In this document: positions 33,189-41,670 of the stretch, one piece after another
How the letters are laid out: each line of letters opens with the position of its first letter
Position numbering within the stretch: position 1 is the first letter of the stretch
From: DATEEG01 sp035525055
Lineage (GTDB): Bacteria > Actinomycetota > Acidimicrobiia > Spongiisociales > ZC4RG35
Assembly (NCBI GenBank): GCA_035525055.1
Contig: DATLEZ010000147.1
Coordinates: 1 to 47,110 of the forward strand
Direction: 5' to 3'
Length of the DNA: 47,110 bases
Translations under genes and position numbers: made by a program
The notes under the pieces: generated by a model
Told to the model about the DNA's origin: nothing
Seen by the model: the letters and a program-made list of their open reading frames with translations, nothing else
Database searches by the model: none

Positions 33189-34142
33189 TCACTCGCTGAG
33201 GGCGTCGGCGATTGCGGAAGCGTTGTGAATGAGCATCCCTAGATAGGTGCCGGTCTCGGAACCGGGCTCGCCCAGGGCATCACTGACGAGCTGTACCACC
33301 TCGATGTCGGTACCGGTCTCCGCGGCCAGGATGTCGGCCAGGCCGACGCTGCCAATGTTCTCCACAAAGATGGCGGGAACATCGTTGGCGATGATCGTCT
33401 CGACCAGCGCGGCGATCTCGGCCGAGGACGGCTCGGCCAGCGTGCTGCCGCCAGGGATGATGGTGCCGATTACCTCGAAGCCATAGCGGTCGGCGAAATA
33501 GCCGAAGGCGTCATGGTTGGTGACAAGCAACCTTCGCTCGCTGGGGATCACGTCGAGAATCGATACGATGTCGGCGTAGGTCGCATCAATTTGGTCCTGG
33601 TATTCGGCCGTAAGGTCGGTTGCTTCGGCGACTCCGACAGTCACGAGCCAAAGGCTGATCACGTCAACTGCAGCCTTCATTCTGATCGGGTCCTGCCAGA
33701 AGTGAGGGTCGAAGGCACCATGACCATCGCCCTCTTCTTCACCGGAGGGGCGAGGATCGACCTCTTCTCCCACCTCGATCACGGTGATCCCTTCGGATTT
33801 CGCCTGGGCCAGGACGTCTTCGAGTCCTTCCTCGAGTTCGAGGCCATTGGCAACGATCAGGTCGGCCGAAGAGATCGCGGCCACCTGCTGGGCCGACGGG
33901 GAGAAGTCGTGGGGATCAACGCCTCGGGGAATCATCACCTGGAGTTCGATCTCGTCTCCTCCCAGTCGACTAACGACATCGCCCAGGATGCTTGTCGTGG
34001 CAATGACCATGATCTTGTCAGTGGGAGCCTCGTCTCCGCTCCCTGAGCAGGCGCCGACCAGTCCGAGGCTGACGGACACCGCGGCGACTAAAGCAGTGGT
34101 TCGCAGTCTTGTGCTATAATGAGAATCATTATCAAAACGCAT
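33189..34142 (-). CDS. Zinc ABC transporter substrate-binding lipoprotein (ZnuA/AztC type)
   Basis: This 317-residue cluster A-I binding protein has a signal peptide ending in the lipobox LVGAC (Cys32), so it is membrane-anchored. Metal-ligand positions are in GVDPHDFSP, FDPHFWQDP and LLVTNHDAFGYFADRYG, with an acidic ligand probable later. A short loop (EEEGDGHGAFD) replaces the long His-rich loop of ZnuA. The start is odd: the first ten codons (MRFDNDSHYS) are exactly the Fur/Zur box, so either the operator lies inside the coding region or translation starts further in. Confidence 0.88.
   Translation of the reverse strand: MRFDNDSHYSTRLRTTALVAAVSVSLGLVGACSGSGDEAPTDKIMVIATTSILGDVVSRLGGDEIELQVMIPRGVDPHDFSPSAQQVAAISSADLIVANGLELEEGLEDVLAQAKSEGITVIEVGEEVDPRPSGEEEGDGHGAFDPHFWQDPIRMKAAVDVISLWLVTVGVAEATDLTAEYQDQIDATYADIVSILDVIPSERRLLVTNHDAFGYFADRYGFEVIGTIIPGGSTLAEPSSAEIAALVETIIANDVPAIFVENIGSVGLADILAAETGTDIEVVQLVSDALGEPGSETGTYLGMLIHNASAIADALSE
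34112..34120 (+). promoter_or_regulatory. Extended -10 promoter toward zur
   Basis: TGCTATAAT is a perfect extended -10 (TGn plus TATAAT). No good -35 is seen at 17 bp, which extended -10 promoters do not need. The Zur box overlaps it, so regulator binding should block it. Transcription would start about 105 nt before zur. Confidence 0.6.
34116..34132. promoter_or_regulatory. Fur/Zur-type operator
   Basis: A perfect 7-3-7 inverted repeat (ATAATGA, GAA, TCATTAT) closely matches the classical Fur/Zur box. It lies between the divergent zur-ATPase and binding protein-permease units, covers the -10 for zur and overlaps the first codons of the binding protein gene. It can therefore control both directions. 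Confidence 0.85.
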
Positions 34143-34230
34143 TCTCGAACATTAGCACCGGAGCAAACGTGAATGTCCTGACAGCAAATTTGGTGTGCCA
34201 GTCCCGCCTCTCGTGTGGAGCGGGCGCCAG

Positions 34231-34671
34231 ATGAAGGAGCGAGAGATCGACGAGATCATTAAGGAGTATCTCGCCGAGAGAGACATCCGGTACACCAGCG
34301 GACGAAGGGCAGTCGTCCGCGCTCTCCAGATAGCCGCCGGCCCCCAATCAGCGGCCGAACTTCATCTACGGCTGCGTCGCACCATTCCGCTCTCGTCGCT
34401 CTATCGCTCGTTGGCGATACTGGAAGAAGCCGGGTTGTTGGCGCTTCATCACGGGCAAGGCAAGGTCGCTCGGTACGAGTTGGCCGAGTGGCTGAGCGGC
34501 CACCACCATCACCTTGTCTGCCTGGAGTGTGGGGCGATGGGTGACTTCGAATTAGAGGCCAAGGACGAAGAGCAGCTCAGCGGTCTGGTCGCCAATGCGG
34601 GCCGCAAGGGCGGCTATCAGGTGCGAGGCCATAGTCTTGAAGTCGAGGGCCTATGCAGGAGTTGCCGATGA
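34231..34671 (+). CDS. zur: Fur-family metalloregulator, probable Zur
   Basis: This 146-residue protein has a winged-helix N-terminal domain (about 10-85, RYTSGRRAVVRALQ, LSSLYRSLAILEEAGLL) and a dimerisation domain with HHHHLVCLECGAMGDFE and a C-terminal CRSCR, giving two CxxC pairs for the structural zinc site. Fur and Zur cannot be separated by motif alone; the flanking zinc transporter genes and shared operator favour Zur. The ATG at 34231 was chosen over an in-frame GTG at 34195 because the family sequence begins with EREIDEIIKEYL. Its stop overlaps the ATPase start. Confidence 0.85.
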   Translation: MKEREIDEIIKEYLAERDIRYTSGRRAVVRALQIAAGPQSAAELHLRLRRTIPLSSLYRSLAILEEAGLLALHHGQGKVARYELAEWLSGHHHHLVCLECGAMGDFELEAKDEEQLSGLVANAGRKGGYQVRGHSLEVEGLCRSCR

Positions 34672-35531
34672 GCGGTCAAGGTCCACTCGATGGCACCTGG
34701 GCCGTGATCGGTACCGATCTCGAAGCGACGATCGACGGCAACCTGGCGATGGCCGCATCGTCGTTCCGACTGCCGTCGGCGGCTGTAACTGCAGTCATCG
34801 GTCCCAACGGCTCCGGGAAGTCCACCCTTCTCAACCTCGTGGCTGGGCTCCTGCGGCCGACCGCCGGAAGTCTGGAGGTTTCAGGGCGAGCGGACGGAGG
34901 GTCACCGGCTCAGATTGCTTATGTCCTCCAGGCAACCAACGTGAACGACACTCTTCCCATTTCGGTCCGGGAAGTCGTGACGATGGGTCGGTACGCAAGC
35001 CGCGGCATGGTTGGTCGAATGACCGCAGTTGACCGGGCGGCGGTCCAGAGTGCCCTGAAGGCCCTCGGCATCGCCGACCTGGCCCGGCGTTCTCTTCACG
35101 AGCTCTCAGGGGGACAGCGCCAGCGGGTGTTTGTTGCTCAGGGACTCGCCCAGGACCACCGGCTTTTGCTCCTTGACGAGCCCCTGATGGGGCTCGACCT
35201 TGTTTCCTCCGCGGCGATCGAGCGAATTATCACCGACGAGCGCAGCGCCGGCCGGACAGTCGTGTTGACGACCCATGACGTCTCTCAGGCCCTCGCCGCA
35301 GATTGGGCGGTCCTCATGGCTGGGCAGGTTATTGCCTCCGGGCCGCCAGGAGAGGCACTTTCACCCGCGAATCTGGCTCTTGCCTACGGAATCAAGGTGG
35401 TCCAGGACGCCGATGGCCGGTTCGTGGTCGATGACCCGGCCCACGCTCCGGTAGCCGGCACCGGTCGCCACGTTCATCTCGATCGCTCCCTCCACCTCGA
35501 GGTTCCCGGCAGCGGCTTGCACCGCGATTAA
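34668..35531 (+). CDS. Zinc ABC transporter ATP-binding protein (ZnuC/AztA type)
   Basis: This 287-residue ABC ATPase has Walker A GPNGSGKSTLLNLV, Q-loop YVLQATN, signature LSGGQRQR, Walker B LLLLDEPLMGLD and H-loop LTTHDV. It starts at the ATG overlapping the zur stop (ATGA) with AGGAG 7 bp upstream; an ATG at 34653 would add five residues. It powers the permease encoded on the other side of the operator. A tail of about 30 residues after the core ends in VHLDRSLHLEV, with no known domain. Confidence 0.9.
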   Translation: MSGQGPLDGTWAVIGTDLEATIDGNLAMAASSFRLPSAAVTAVIGPNGSGKSTLLNLVAGLLRPTAGSLEVSGRADGGSPAQIAYVLQATNVNDTLPISVREVVTMGRYASRGMVGRMTAVDRAAVQSALKALGIADLARRSLHELSGGQRQRVFVAQGLAQDHRLLLLDEPLMGLDLVSSAAIERIITDERSAGRTVVLTTHDVSQALAADWAVLMAGQVIASGPPGEALSPANLALAYGIKVVQDADGRFVVDDPAHAPVAGTGRHVHLDRSLHLEVPGSGLHRD

Positions 35532-35576
35532 TCCGGAGAATTCGAAAAGCCGGCCCTTCTAAACTCGGGTTTCCCC

Positions 35577-37370
35577 ATGACCACCCGTGTGCCACCCGCG
35601 TCTCCATTCGAGGTTCTCCGGCGCGGGCTGAAACTGATTTCGAGTTTTGTCAGGCGTCGGCCCAAGCCTTTCTTCCGCGCGGTCACAGGAGCGGCGATGT
35701 TCGCCTCGGCGATCATCCTCAGCGCCTACGTCATCGGGCGGATCACCGATAGTCTCATCATCCCGGTCCTTGACGATGGCGAAGCAATCGATGGCCGGCT
35801 GCTGCCAGCCCTTGCCGCGGTCCTCGGAGTGGCCGTGTGGAAGGCAACCGGAATCGTTATGCGCCGCTTCGGCGCCTCCTGGCTCCAGCAGAACACGCAG
35901 GCGGACATTCGCCTGCGGCTCATCAGGCACCAACTCGATCTGAAGCTCGGCTGGATCTCGCGCCGATCCACCGGCGATCTTCTGGCTGTCACCGACTCCG
36001 ACGCCAGTCAGGCGATCTGGATTCTCGGGCCCCTTCCTTACGGAACCGGCGTGTCCTTGCTTCTGGTCGGGACCGTCATCCTGATCTTCTCGCTTGATCC
36101 CTGGCTTGGCCTCCTCACCCTCGCCTCGGTCGTTGCGATTGTCGCCCTCGAGATCAAAGGAAGCTGGACCGCCTTCTCTCAGTTCGAGCGGATCCAGAAA
36201 CTGAGGAGCGAGGTGAGCGACGTAGCCCACGAGAGCTTCGATGGAGCTCTCACCGTTAAGTCGTTGGGGCGGGAGGACTTCGAGACGGCTCGATTCGCCG
36301 AGCGCGCCACCACGCTTCGCAACGAACTGGTGTCGGTCGGGCGGCTCTTCAGCTTCTACCGGGTGATCGCCGACTCGATTCCCCAGGTAGCAATGGTCTT
36401 CCTCCTCGTGGCGGGCGCATTCCGCATCCGCGCGGGAGTTCTGAGCCCCGGCGATATGGTCAGCGTCGCCTATTTGTTCTCGCTATCGGCGGTTCCGGTT
36501 CGCCTGGTTGGTTACGTGATCTGGGAGATGGCGTCGAGCCTGGCTGGATGGGAGCGGGTGGAGGATGTTCTCCAGGCCGACGATCGGGTGGATTACGGCG
36601 ACTTGCGGGCAACTCTCGAGAGGGACGGGGCCGAGGTCAACAGCGTCGAGATCGCTTTTTCCTATGGAGGCGACGTGCCGATTCTCAAAGACGTCCGGAT
36701 CGAGGCGGATCCCGGCACTACGGTGGCGATTGTCGGCGCCACCGGATCCGGCAAGACCACATTGATGATGCTGCTGGCCCGCCTCTGGGATCCGGCCACC
36801 GGTCACATAAACCTCGATGGTCGAGACCTGAGGAACTTCGCCCGTTCCGAGCTCTCCGGCGAGATCGCCTACGTCCCGCAGCACGCGTTCCTATTCGACG
36901 ACACGGTCGCCGGAAACATCACCCTGGGACAGGACCTCCCCAGAGCCGAGGTCGAAGAGGCGGCCAGGGCGGCCGGCGCCCACGAGTTCATCGTCAAGCT
37001 TCCGCAGGGTTACGACTCTCGAATTGGAGAACGGGGCACGACGCTTTCGGGAGGGCAACAGCAGCGGGTCGCCCTGGCCCGGGCGCTGGTGAGACGCCCT
37101 CGGCTGCTTCTGCTCGACGATGCCACCTCGGCCCTGGACCCGTCGGTTGAAGCCGGGATCTTGCGTCGCCTAACGACGGCCGAGATGCCGTCGACGGTGG
37201 TTCTAGTTGCCTATCGAAGGGCCTCGATAGTTCTCGCCGACCAGATCGTTTTCGTCGAGCACGGTCGGGTGGTAGCCCAGGGAACTCATGAGGAGCTTCT
37301 GAGCTCAACTCCGGGGTATTCCCGGCTTCTGCGGGCGTATGAGGAAGACGCTCTTCGGAGGAGCGCATGA
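35577..37370 (+). CDS. ABC exporter half, degenerate nucleotide site
   Basis: This 597-residue protein has a six-helix transmembrane domain (about 20-310) and one NBD. Walker A GATGSGKTTL is near 386 and the signature LSGGQQQRVALARAL is canonical near 490. Walker B is LLLLDDATSALD, with Asp in place of the catalytic Glu, and the H-loop position reads VAYRRAS, not AHRLS. This is the pattern of the degenerate-site partner in heterodimeric type IV exporters such as BmrCD or TM287/288. It is coupled to the next gene by ATGA. Substrate unknown. Confidence 0.93.
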   Translation: MTTRVPPASPFEVLRRGLKLISSFVRRRPKPFFRAVTGAAMFASAIILSAYVIGRITDSLIIPVLDDGEAIDGRLLPALAAVLGVAVWKATGIVMRRFGASWLQQNTQADIRLRLIRHQLDLKLGWISRRSTGDLLAVTDSDASQAIWILGPLPYGTGVSLLLVGTVILIFSLDPWLGLLTLASVVAIVALEIKGSWTAFSQFERIQKLRSEVSDVAHESFDGALTVKSLGREDFETARFAERATTLRNELVSVGRLFSFYRVIADSIPQVAMVFLLVAGAFRIRAGVLSPGDMVSVAYLFSLSAVPVRLVGYVIWEMASSLAGWERVEDVLQADDRVDYGDLRATLERDGAEVNSVEIAFSYGGDVPILKDVRIEADPGTTVAIVGATGSGKTTLMMLLARLWDPATGHINLDGRDLRNFARSELSGEIAYVPQHAFLFDDTVAGNITLGQDLPRAEVEEAARAAGAHEFIVKLPQGYDSRIGERGTTLSGGQQQRVALARALVRRPRLLLLDDATSALDPSVEAGILRRLTTAEMPSTVVLVAYRRASIVLADQIVFVEHGRVVAQGTHEELLSSTPGYSRLLRAYEEDALRRSA

Positions 37371-39172
37371 CGGTCGAGGAGAAGACCACGGATCTCGATC
37401 TAGACGAAGCCCCGATCTCGACTCGGAACGCATTGAGCCGGGCTTTCCGGGAGGCGCCAACGCTGCGCCGTGGTCTCGGTGTGACGATCCTCCTGTCGGT
37501 CCTTGGTACGGCCGGCCAACTCGTGGTTCCGTTGCTGGTCCAACAGATCATCGACAATGACCTGCTGATCGATCAGGGTCCCAACCTCACCTCGGTCGTA
37601 GTCAAAGGCGGGCTCGGTCTGGTTGTCCTCGGCCTGGCCGGCCTGGTGACGAGGATGGGACTGGTGCGGCTGGCGACAGCAACCGCCGGCGGGCTCAAAG
37701 AACTGCGGGTCAAGCTTTTCGCGCACCTCCATCGCCTTTCGATCCTCCACGTTCAGGCCGAGCGGCGAGGGGCCCTGGTATCGAGGGTCACCAACGACAT
37801 CACCACGATTCAGGATTTCATGGAGTTTGGCGGGGTCGGCATGCTGATCGGTGGCTCCCAGATCGTGCTGGCCCTGGTGGTCATGTTCTTCTACCAGTGG
37901 CGGCTGGCACTTCTCGTCGCTCTCGGGATCGTGACCTATGTCGGGCTGCTGCTGCTGTTTCAGCGAATCCTGCAGAAAGCACACGATCGGGTTCGCGAGA
38001 AGGTGGCGGACTCGCTCTCGGTAATGGGTGAGACCATTACCGGCCTTTCGGTGATACGAGCTCACGGGGTCGAAGAGACTGCTATCGCCCGGGTCGAAGC
38101 CGCCCTGAGCGAGCAAGTGAAAGCCGAGCACCGAGCCAACCGGATGTCGGCGCTGTTGTTCTCATCTGCCGAACTGTTCGCGGCCGGCATCACCGCAACC
38201 GTCATCGGGGTGGGCGTGCTTCTCGGTGCGGCTAGCGGGACAACCGCCGGAACCCTTCTTGCGTTCCTCTTCCTGGTCAACCTCATGATCGAGCCGATTC
38301 AGACTTTGGTAGAGACCGTCGATCAGGCCCAGAGGGCCGCCGCCGGGGTTCGCAGGGTGCTGAGGGTCCTGGACTCGCCGATCGACATTCCCGACCCGAT
38401 CGATGGCGTCGAGCTTCCTTCCGGGCCGCTCGGTGTGGTCCTGAGAGGACTGTCTTTCCGCTACCCCACTGGACCCGACATCCTCCGAGCGGTCGATGTC
38501 GAGATCCCGGTCGGTCGCCGGGTGGCGGTAGTTGGTGAGACCGGGTCCGGCAAGACGACCTTCGCCAAACTGGTGACCAGGCTGCTCGACCCCGCTGAGG
38601 GTGTCGTTGAAATTGAAGGCGTCCCGATCGATCGGGTCGCCTTCAGCTCGTTGCGCTCGAGGGTCGCATTCGTACCGCAGGAGGGCTTTCTCTTCAACGC
38701 AACCATTTCCGACAACATTCGATATGGTCGCCCGGGGGCATCGACGCGCGAGATCCAAACCGCTTTCATCGAGTTGGGCCTCGACACCTGGCTCGACCGC
38801 CTGCCCAACGGCCTCGACACGGCGGTTGGTGAACGAGGAGCCAACCTCTCGGCTGGCGAGCGACAGCTGGTGGCGATAGTGAGAGCCTGGATCGCAGGGC
38901 CTGATCTCCTGGTGCTCGACGAGGCAACCTCGGCGGTCGATCCCGCACTCGAGGTGTCGCTGCGGCGCGCCATCGAACGCTTGACGACCGGCAGGACCTC
39001 GATCACGATCGCCCACCGTCTCTCGACAGCCGAGGCGGCCGACGAGATTCTGGTGTTCGATCACGGCGGCCTTGTGGAGCGAGGAAGCCATACTCAACTG
39101 ATGGCCCACGGAGGCGTCTACTCCAAGCTGTACGCCGATTGGAACAAGGCCACAAGGCCGGTGGCGAGTTAA
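37367..39172 (+). CDS. ABC exporter half, catalytic nucleotide site
   Basis: This 601-residue protein has the same TMD-NBD layout. Walker A GETGSGKTTFAKL is near 390, Walker B LLVLDEATSAVD keeps the catalytic Glu, and the H-loop ITIAHRLST is intact. The signature is LSAGERQLVAIVRAW, a variant with Glu in place of Gln. Together with the upstream half it gives one consensus ATP site (its Walker motifs with the partner's LSGGQ) and one degenerate site. It starts inside the stop of the partner gene. The complex probably exports a drug, lipid or peptide. Confidence 0.93.
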   Translation: MTVEEKTTDLDLDEAPISTRNALSRAFREAPTLRRGLGVTILLSVLGTAGQLVVPLLVQQIIDNDLLIDQGPNLTSVVVKGGLGLVVLGLAGLVTRMGLVRLATATAGGLKELRVKLFAHLHRLSILHVQAERRGALVSRVTNDITTIQDFMEFGGVGMLIGGSQIVLALVVMFFYQWRLALLVALGIVTYVGLLLLFQRILQKAHDRVREKVADSLSVMGETITGLSVIRAHGVEETAIARVEAALSEQVKAEHRANRMSALLFSSAELFAAGITATVIGVGVLLGAASGTTAGTLLAFLFLVNLMIEPIQTLVETVDQAQRAAAGVRRVLRVLDSPIDIPDPIDGVELPSGPLGVVLRGLSFRYPTGPDILRAVDVEIPVGRRVAVVGETGSGKTTFAKLVTRLLDPAEGVVEIEGVPIDRVAFSSLRSRVAFVPQEGFLFNATISDNIRYGRPGASTREIQTAFIELGLDTWLDRLPNGLDTAVGERGANLSAGERQLVAIVRAWIAGPDLLVLDEATSAVDPALEVSLRRAIERLTTGRTSITIAHRLSTAEAADEILVFDHGGLVERGSHTQLMAHGGVYSKLYADWNKATRPVAS

Positions 39173-39190
39173 CTTCCGTAAGCTTCGCCC

Positions 39191-39613
39191 ATGGCAAACA
39201 TTCCTCAGTCAGTCCGCGATCTCCTGGCGACAGGGCCTTTGGGCCACCTGGCGACGATCGATCCCGATGGGAAGCCGCACATCACCCTGACCTGGGCCGG
39301 GTTCGATGGAGACGAACTCGTCTTCGCCACGTTTCCAGATCAGCACAAGATCGAAAACATGCGTCGCGATCCACGAGTGACGGTCTCGTTTCAGGCCCAG
39401 GAAAACACGGGCCAGGGCCTCCACCCTTATGCGGTTATCAGCGGTCGGGTCCGTCTCACCGAGGGCGGCGCCCTAGATGTCATGGATCGGTTGGCCCCTG
39501 CCTACATGGGACCGGGGGCCAAGTTTCCGATGCGAGATGTTCCACCGGGGTTTGTCGTGCACCTGACCGTCGACCGAATCTACGGCGTCGGTTCGTGGGG
39601 CCACGACTTCTAA
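39191..39613 (+). CDS. PPOX-class (F420-type) oxidoreductase
   Basis: This 140-residue protein has the split-barrel flavin fold: VRDLLATGPLGHLATIDPDG, KPHITLTWAGFDG, FATFPDQHKIENMRRDPRVT and VHLTVDRIYGVGSW. These motifs match the actinobacterial PPOX-class F420-dependent reductases, which use F420H2 on quinones or other enones, but FMN-binding relatives look alike. It lies 18 bp after the exporter genes and could be in the same operon. The product ends at GHDF with a normal length. Confidence 0.85.
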   Translation: MANIPQSVRDLLATGPLGHLATIDPDGKPHITLTWAGFDGDELVFATFPDQHKIENMRRDPRVTVSFQAQENTGQGLHPYAVISGRVRLTEGGALDVMDRLAPAYMGPGAKFPMRDVPPGFVVHLTVDRIYGVGSWGHDF

Positions 39614-39629
39614 CCGGTCAAAAAACGGG

Positions 39630-40439
39630 CTAGCTCCTGAGATCGAGAACCGCCCGGGCCAGGGGAACTGCCCTCTCGCACAGTGAGCCGTCAAGGACAT
39701 CCGAGCCCTGGTTCTCTTCCAGCGGCAGGACCGATACGTAGACGACCCTGTTGCCCGACCGGGCCAGGACTCCACCGAAGATGTTGAAACCGGCGTCGGT
39801 GCAGAACGCTTCGTCACCAAGACCGGCCACATCCTCTCCCTTGAAGGCGTCGCTTTCAACGGTGATTGAACCGGACGCGTCAGAACTACTGGAGACCACC
39901 TGCCCGTCGGCGACGTCCTTGGCATTGGCGAACACCTCCTCGGCGTCGCCTCCCTCGTAGACCGAAACCCACGCCTGGGTGCTCGAGTCGTCGCTGCTGA
40001 TGAAGCAAAACGGTTCGTCGGCGAGGAGTCGGGTATCCCTGATGATTCCCAGGACGGTTCCGAGGGCGGAGTCTCCCGACTCGACGCTGACCGAGACGCC
40101 CAGGGCAACGGAAGCCTCAGCATCGGTGACGAAGTCACAAGAGTCAGATGTGCTCAGTTCATCGTCGATGTTGTCGACGAAGCGGCTTATGCCAAAGAAG
40201 ACGACTGCCAGAACCGCGATCACCACGAGAACAACGACTACTCCACCGATGATGGCGGCTTTGGCACATCCGCTCATCCCCGAACGCGGCGGTGGTGGCG
40301 GAGGGGCGGCGGCGGGGATTTGTGGAGTTGGGTCTCCCAGCACCGTCGGCGTGGGTGGTTCCAGCGGTGACTGAGAGGGCTGGCCCGGTGGGAGCATTCC
40401 CTCTGGTGGTTGCTCGGGCGGAAGGGTCCCGTCGGTCAC
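39630..40439 (-). CDS. Membrane-anchored hypothetical protein with Pro-rich N-terminus
   Basis: This 269-residue protein has a Pro/Gln-rich N-terminal region (about 1-50, PPPPPPRSG), a membrane helix (about 57-84, AAIIGGVVVVLVVIAVLAVV) and an extracytoplasmic domain (about 90-269) with four Cys (SDSCDFV, PFCFIS, AFCTDAG, GSLCERA) that could form two disulfides. I recognise no named family. The layout resembles actinobacterial surface proteins of the type Pro-rich-TM-globular. Confidence 0.8.
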   Translation of the reverse strand: MTDGTLPPEQPPEGMLPPGQPSQSPLEPPTPTVLGDPTPQIPAAAPPPPPPRSGMSGCAKAAIIGGVVVVLVVIAVLAVVFFGISRFVDNIDDELSTSDSCDFVTDAEASVALGVSVSVESGDSALGTVLGIIRDTRLLADEPFCFISSDDSSTQAWVSVYEGGDAEEVFANAKDVADGQVVSSSSDASGSITVESDAFKGEDVAGLGDEAFCTDAGFNIFGGVLARSGNRVVYVSVLPLEENQGSDVLDGSLCERAVPLARAVLDLRS

Positions 40440-40502
40440 GGTCCGATGCTAGGTATCGCTTCGATGGCCCGTGTGGCCCAGAAGCCTCAGTTGAGCACCT
40501 GG

Positions 40503-41408
40503 TCAGGTCCTCCCGAAGCGGTCGAACTGCGGCAACTCCACGTTGTGTTCGCCGATCAGCCGGTCGACCGACTCGATGGCGCCGGTCAGATCGAACGGTG
40601 TGGCCTCTTGCCAGGGGTCGGCCTGCAATCGATCCAGGTCCTCACGCAGCCTGAACTGGGATGGTTCAGTTTCCTCAAGTTCGTCCCAGGCTATGGGCAT
40701 GGCGATGGGCGCTCCATCGCGCGGTCGCAGTGAATAGGGAGACACTCCGGTTGCCCCGAAGCCGTTGCGAAGCCAATCGACGAAGACTCGGCCCCGGCGT
40801 TCCTTCTTGAGAAACTCGGTGGTTAGTCGCTCAGGGTGGCGCAGTGACAACAAGTGGGCCGCGGCCAGCGCGAACCGGCTCAGTGAATCGAACGAGATGG
40901 TCGGGGCGAGAGGCACGACCACGTGAAAGCCCTTCGATCCAGTGGTCATGAGCCACGACGGAACCTGGAGTTCGGAGAGCAAGCGGTGGACCTCGGTGGC
41001 CCCGAACCGGGCGCCATCCAGGTCGCCGTCAGTCGGGTCGAGATCGAACACAAGCCGATCGGGATGCTCAAGGTCGCGCGTTCGGAAGCACGGGATGTGG
41101 AATGTGATGGTGTTCTGGTTGGCCAGGTAGAGCAGTCCTTCGAGATCCGAGATGGCCGGGTAGCTGACGGTTCCGCCCTGTTTGGGGAGGTCGACTCGCT
41201 CGATGAACGCAGGAAACCCCTTGCCGGCGTTCTTCTGCATGAACCCGGGCTTATCGATCCCGGCCGGGAATCGCTGGAGGGTGAGCGGGCGTCCGATCAT
41301 ATGGGGCAGCATCTTCTCGGCGGCGGCCAGGTAGTAGGCCACCACCTCACCCTTCGCTACCCCGTCCTGGGGGAAGAGGATCTTCTGAGGATTCGAAACT
41401 TCGATCAG
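40503..41408 (-). CDS. LigD-type polymerase/primase domain protein (stand-alone)
   Basis: This protein of about 300 residues belongs to the archaeo-eukaryotic primase-like LigD polymerase family of bacterial NHEJ. Motifs are RLVFDLDPTDGD (the metal-binding Asp pair), TTGSKGFHVVVPL and GRVFVDWLRN with SPYSLRPRDGAP. No nuclease or ligase domain is fused. The usual GTG call (41345) gives 280 residues but cuts into conserved sequence: the frame continues upstream with IEVSNPQKILFPQDGVAKGE, which matches the family N-terminus. It has no ATG, GTG or TTG, only CTG at 41406-41408 with GGGAG upstream. I place the start there. Nothing else is seen in the 262 bp to kgd. Confidence 0.85.
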   Translation of the reverse strand: MIEVSNPQKILFPQDGVAKGEVVAYYLAAAEKMLPHMIGRPLTLQRFPAGIDKPGFMQKNAGKGFPAFIERVDLPKQGGTVSYPAISDLEGLLYLANQNTITFHIPCFRTRDLEHPDRLVFDLDPTDGDLDGARFGATEVHRLLSELQVPSWLMTTGSKGFHVVVPLAPTISFDSLSRFALAAAHLLSLRHPERLTTEFLKKERRGRVFVDWLRNGFGATGVSPYSLRPRDGAPIAMPIAWDELEETEPSQFRLREDLDRLQADPWQEATPFDLTGAIESVDRLIGEHNVELPQFDRFGRT

Positions 41409-41670
41409 GCGGTGATTCTCCCACCTCTGGGTAGTGGGTCAGGTTGAGCTGAATACGTAATTCGGTCTGAGAGTCCCGGAAACCGGGAGTCTCGGGCCAG
41501 GTTTCGTCTGATCCGGGAGCGGTGCGCCAAATTTGTCGACGAGGCCAGCTGAATCCGGTTCCCTTCGCTGATGGATTGGACAAACCTCAAGCCTTGGAAG
41601 GTTGAACCCGTGCCTTCGCTCAAACTGACTCACTACCCACCTCTGTCGCTGGACGCCCGGTGGGATACCA

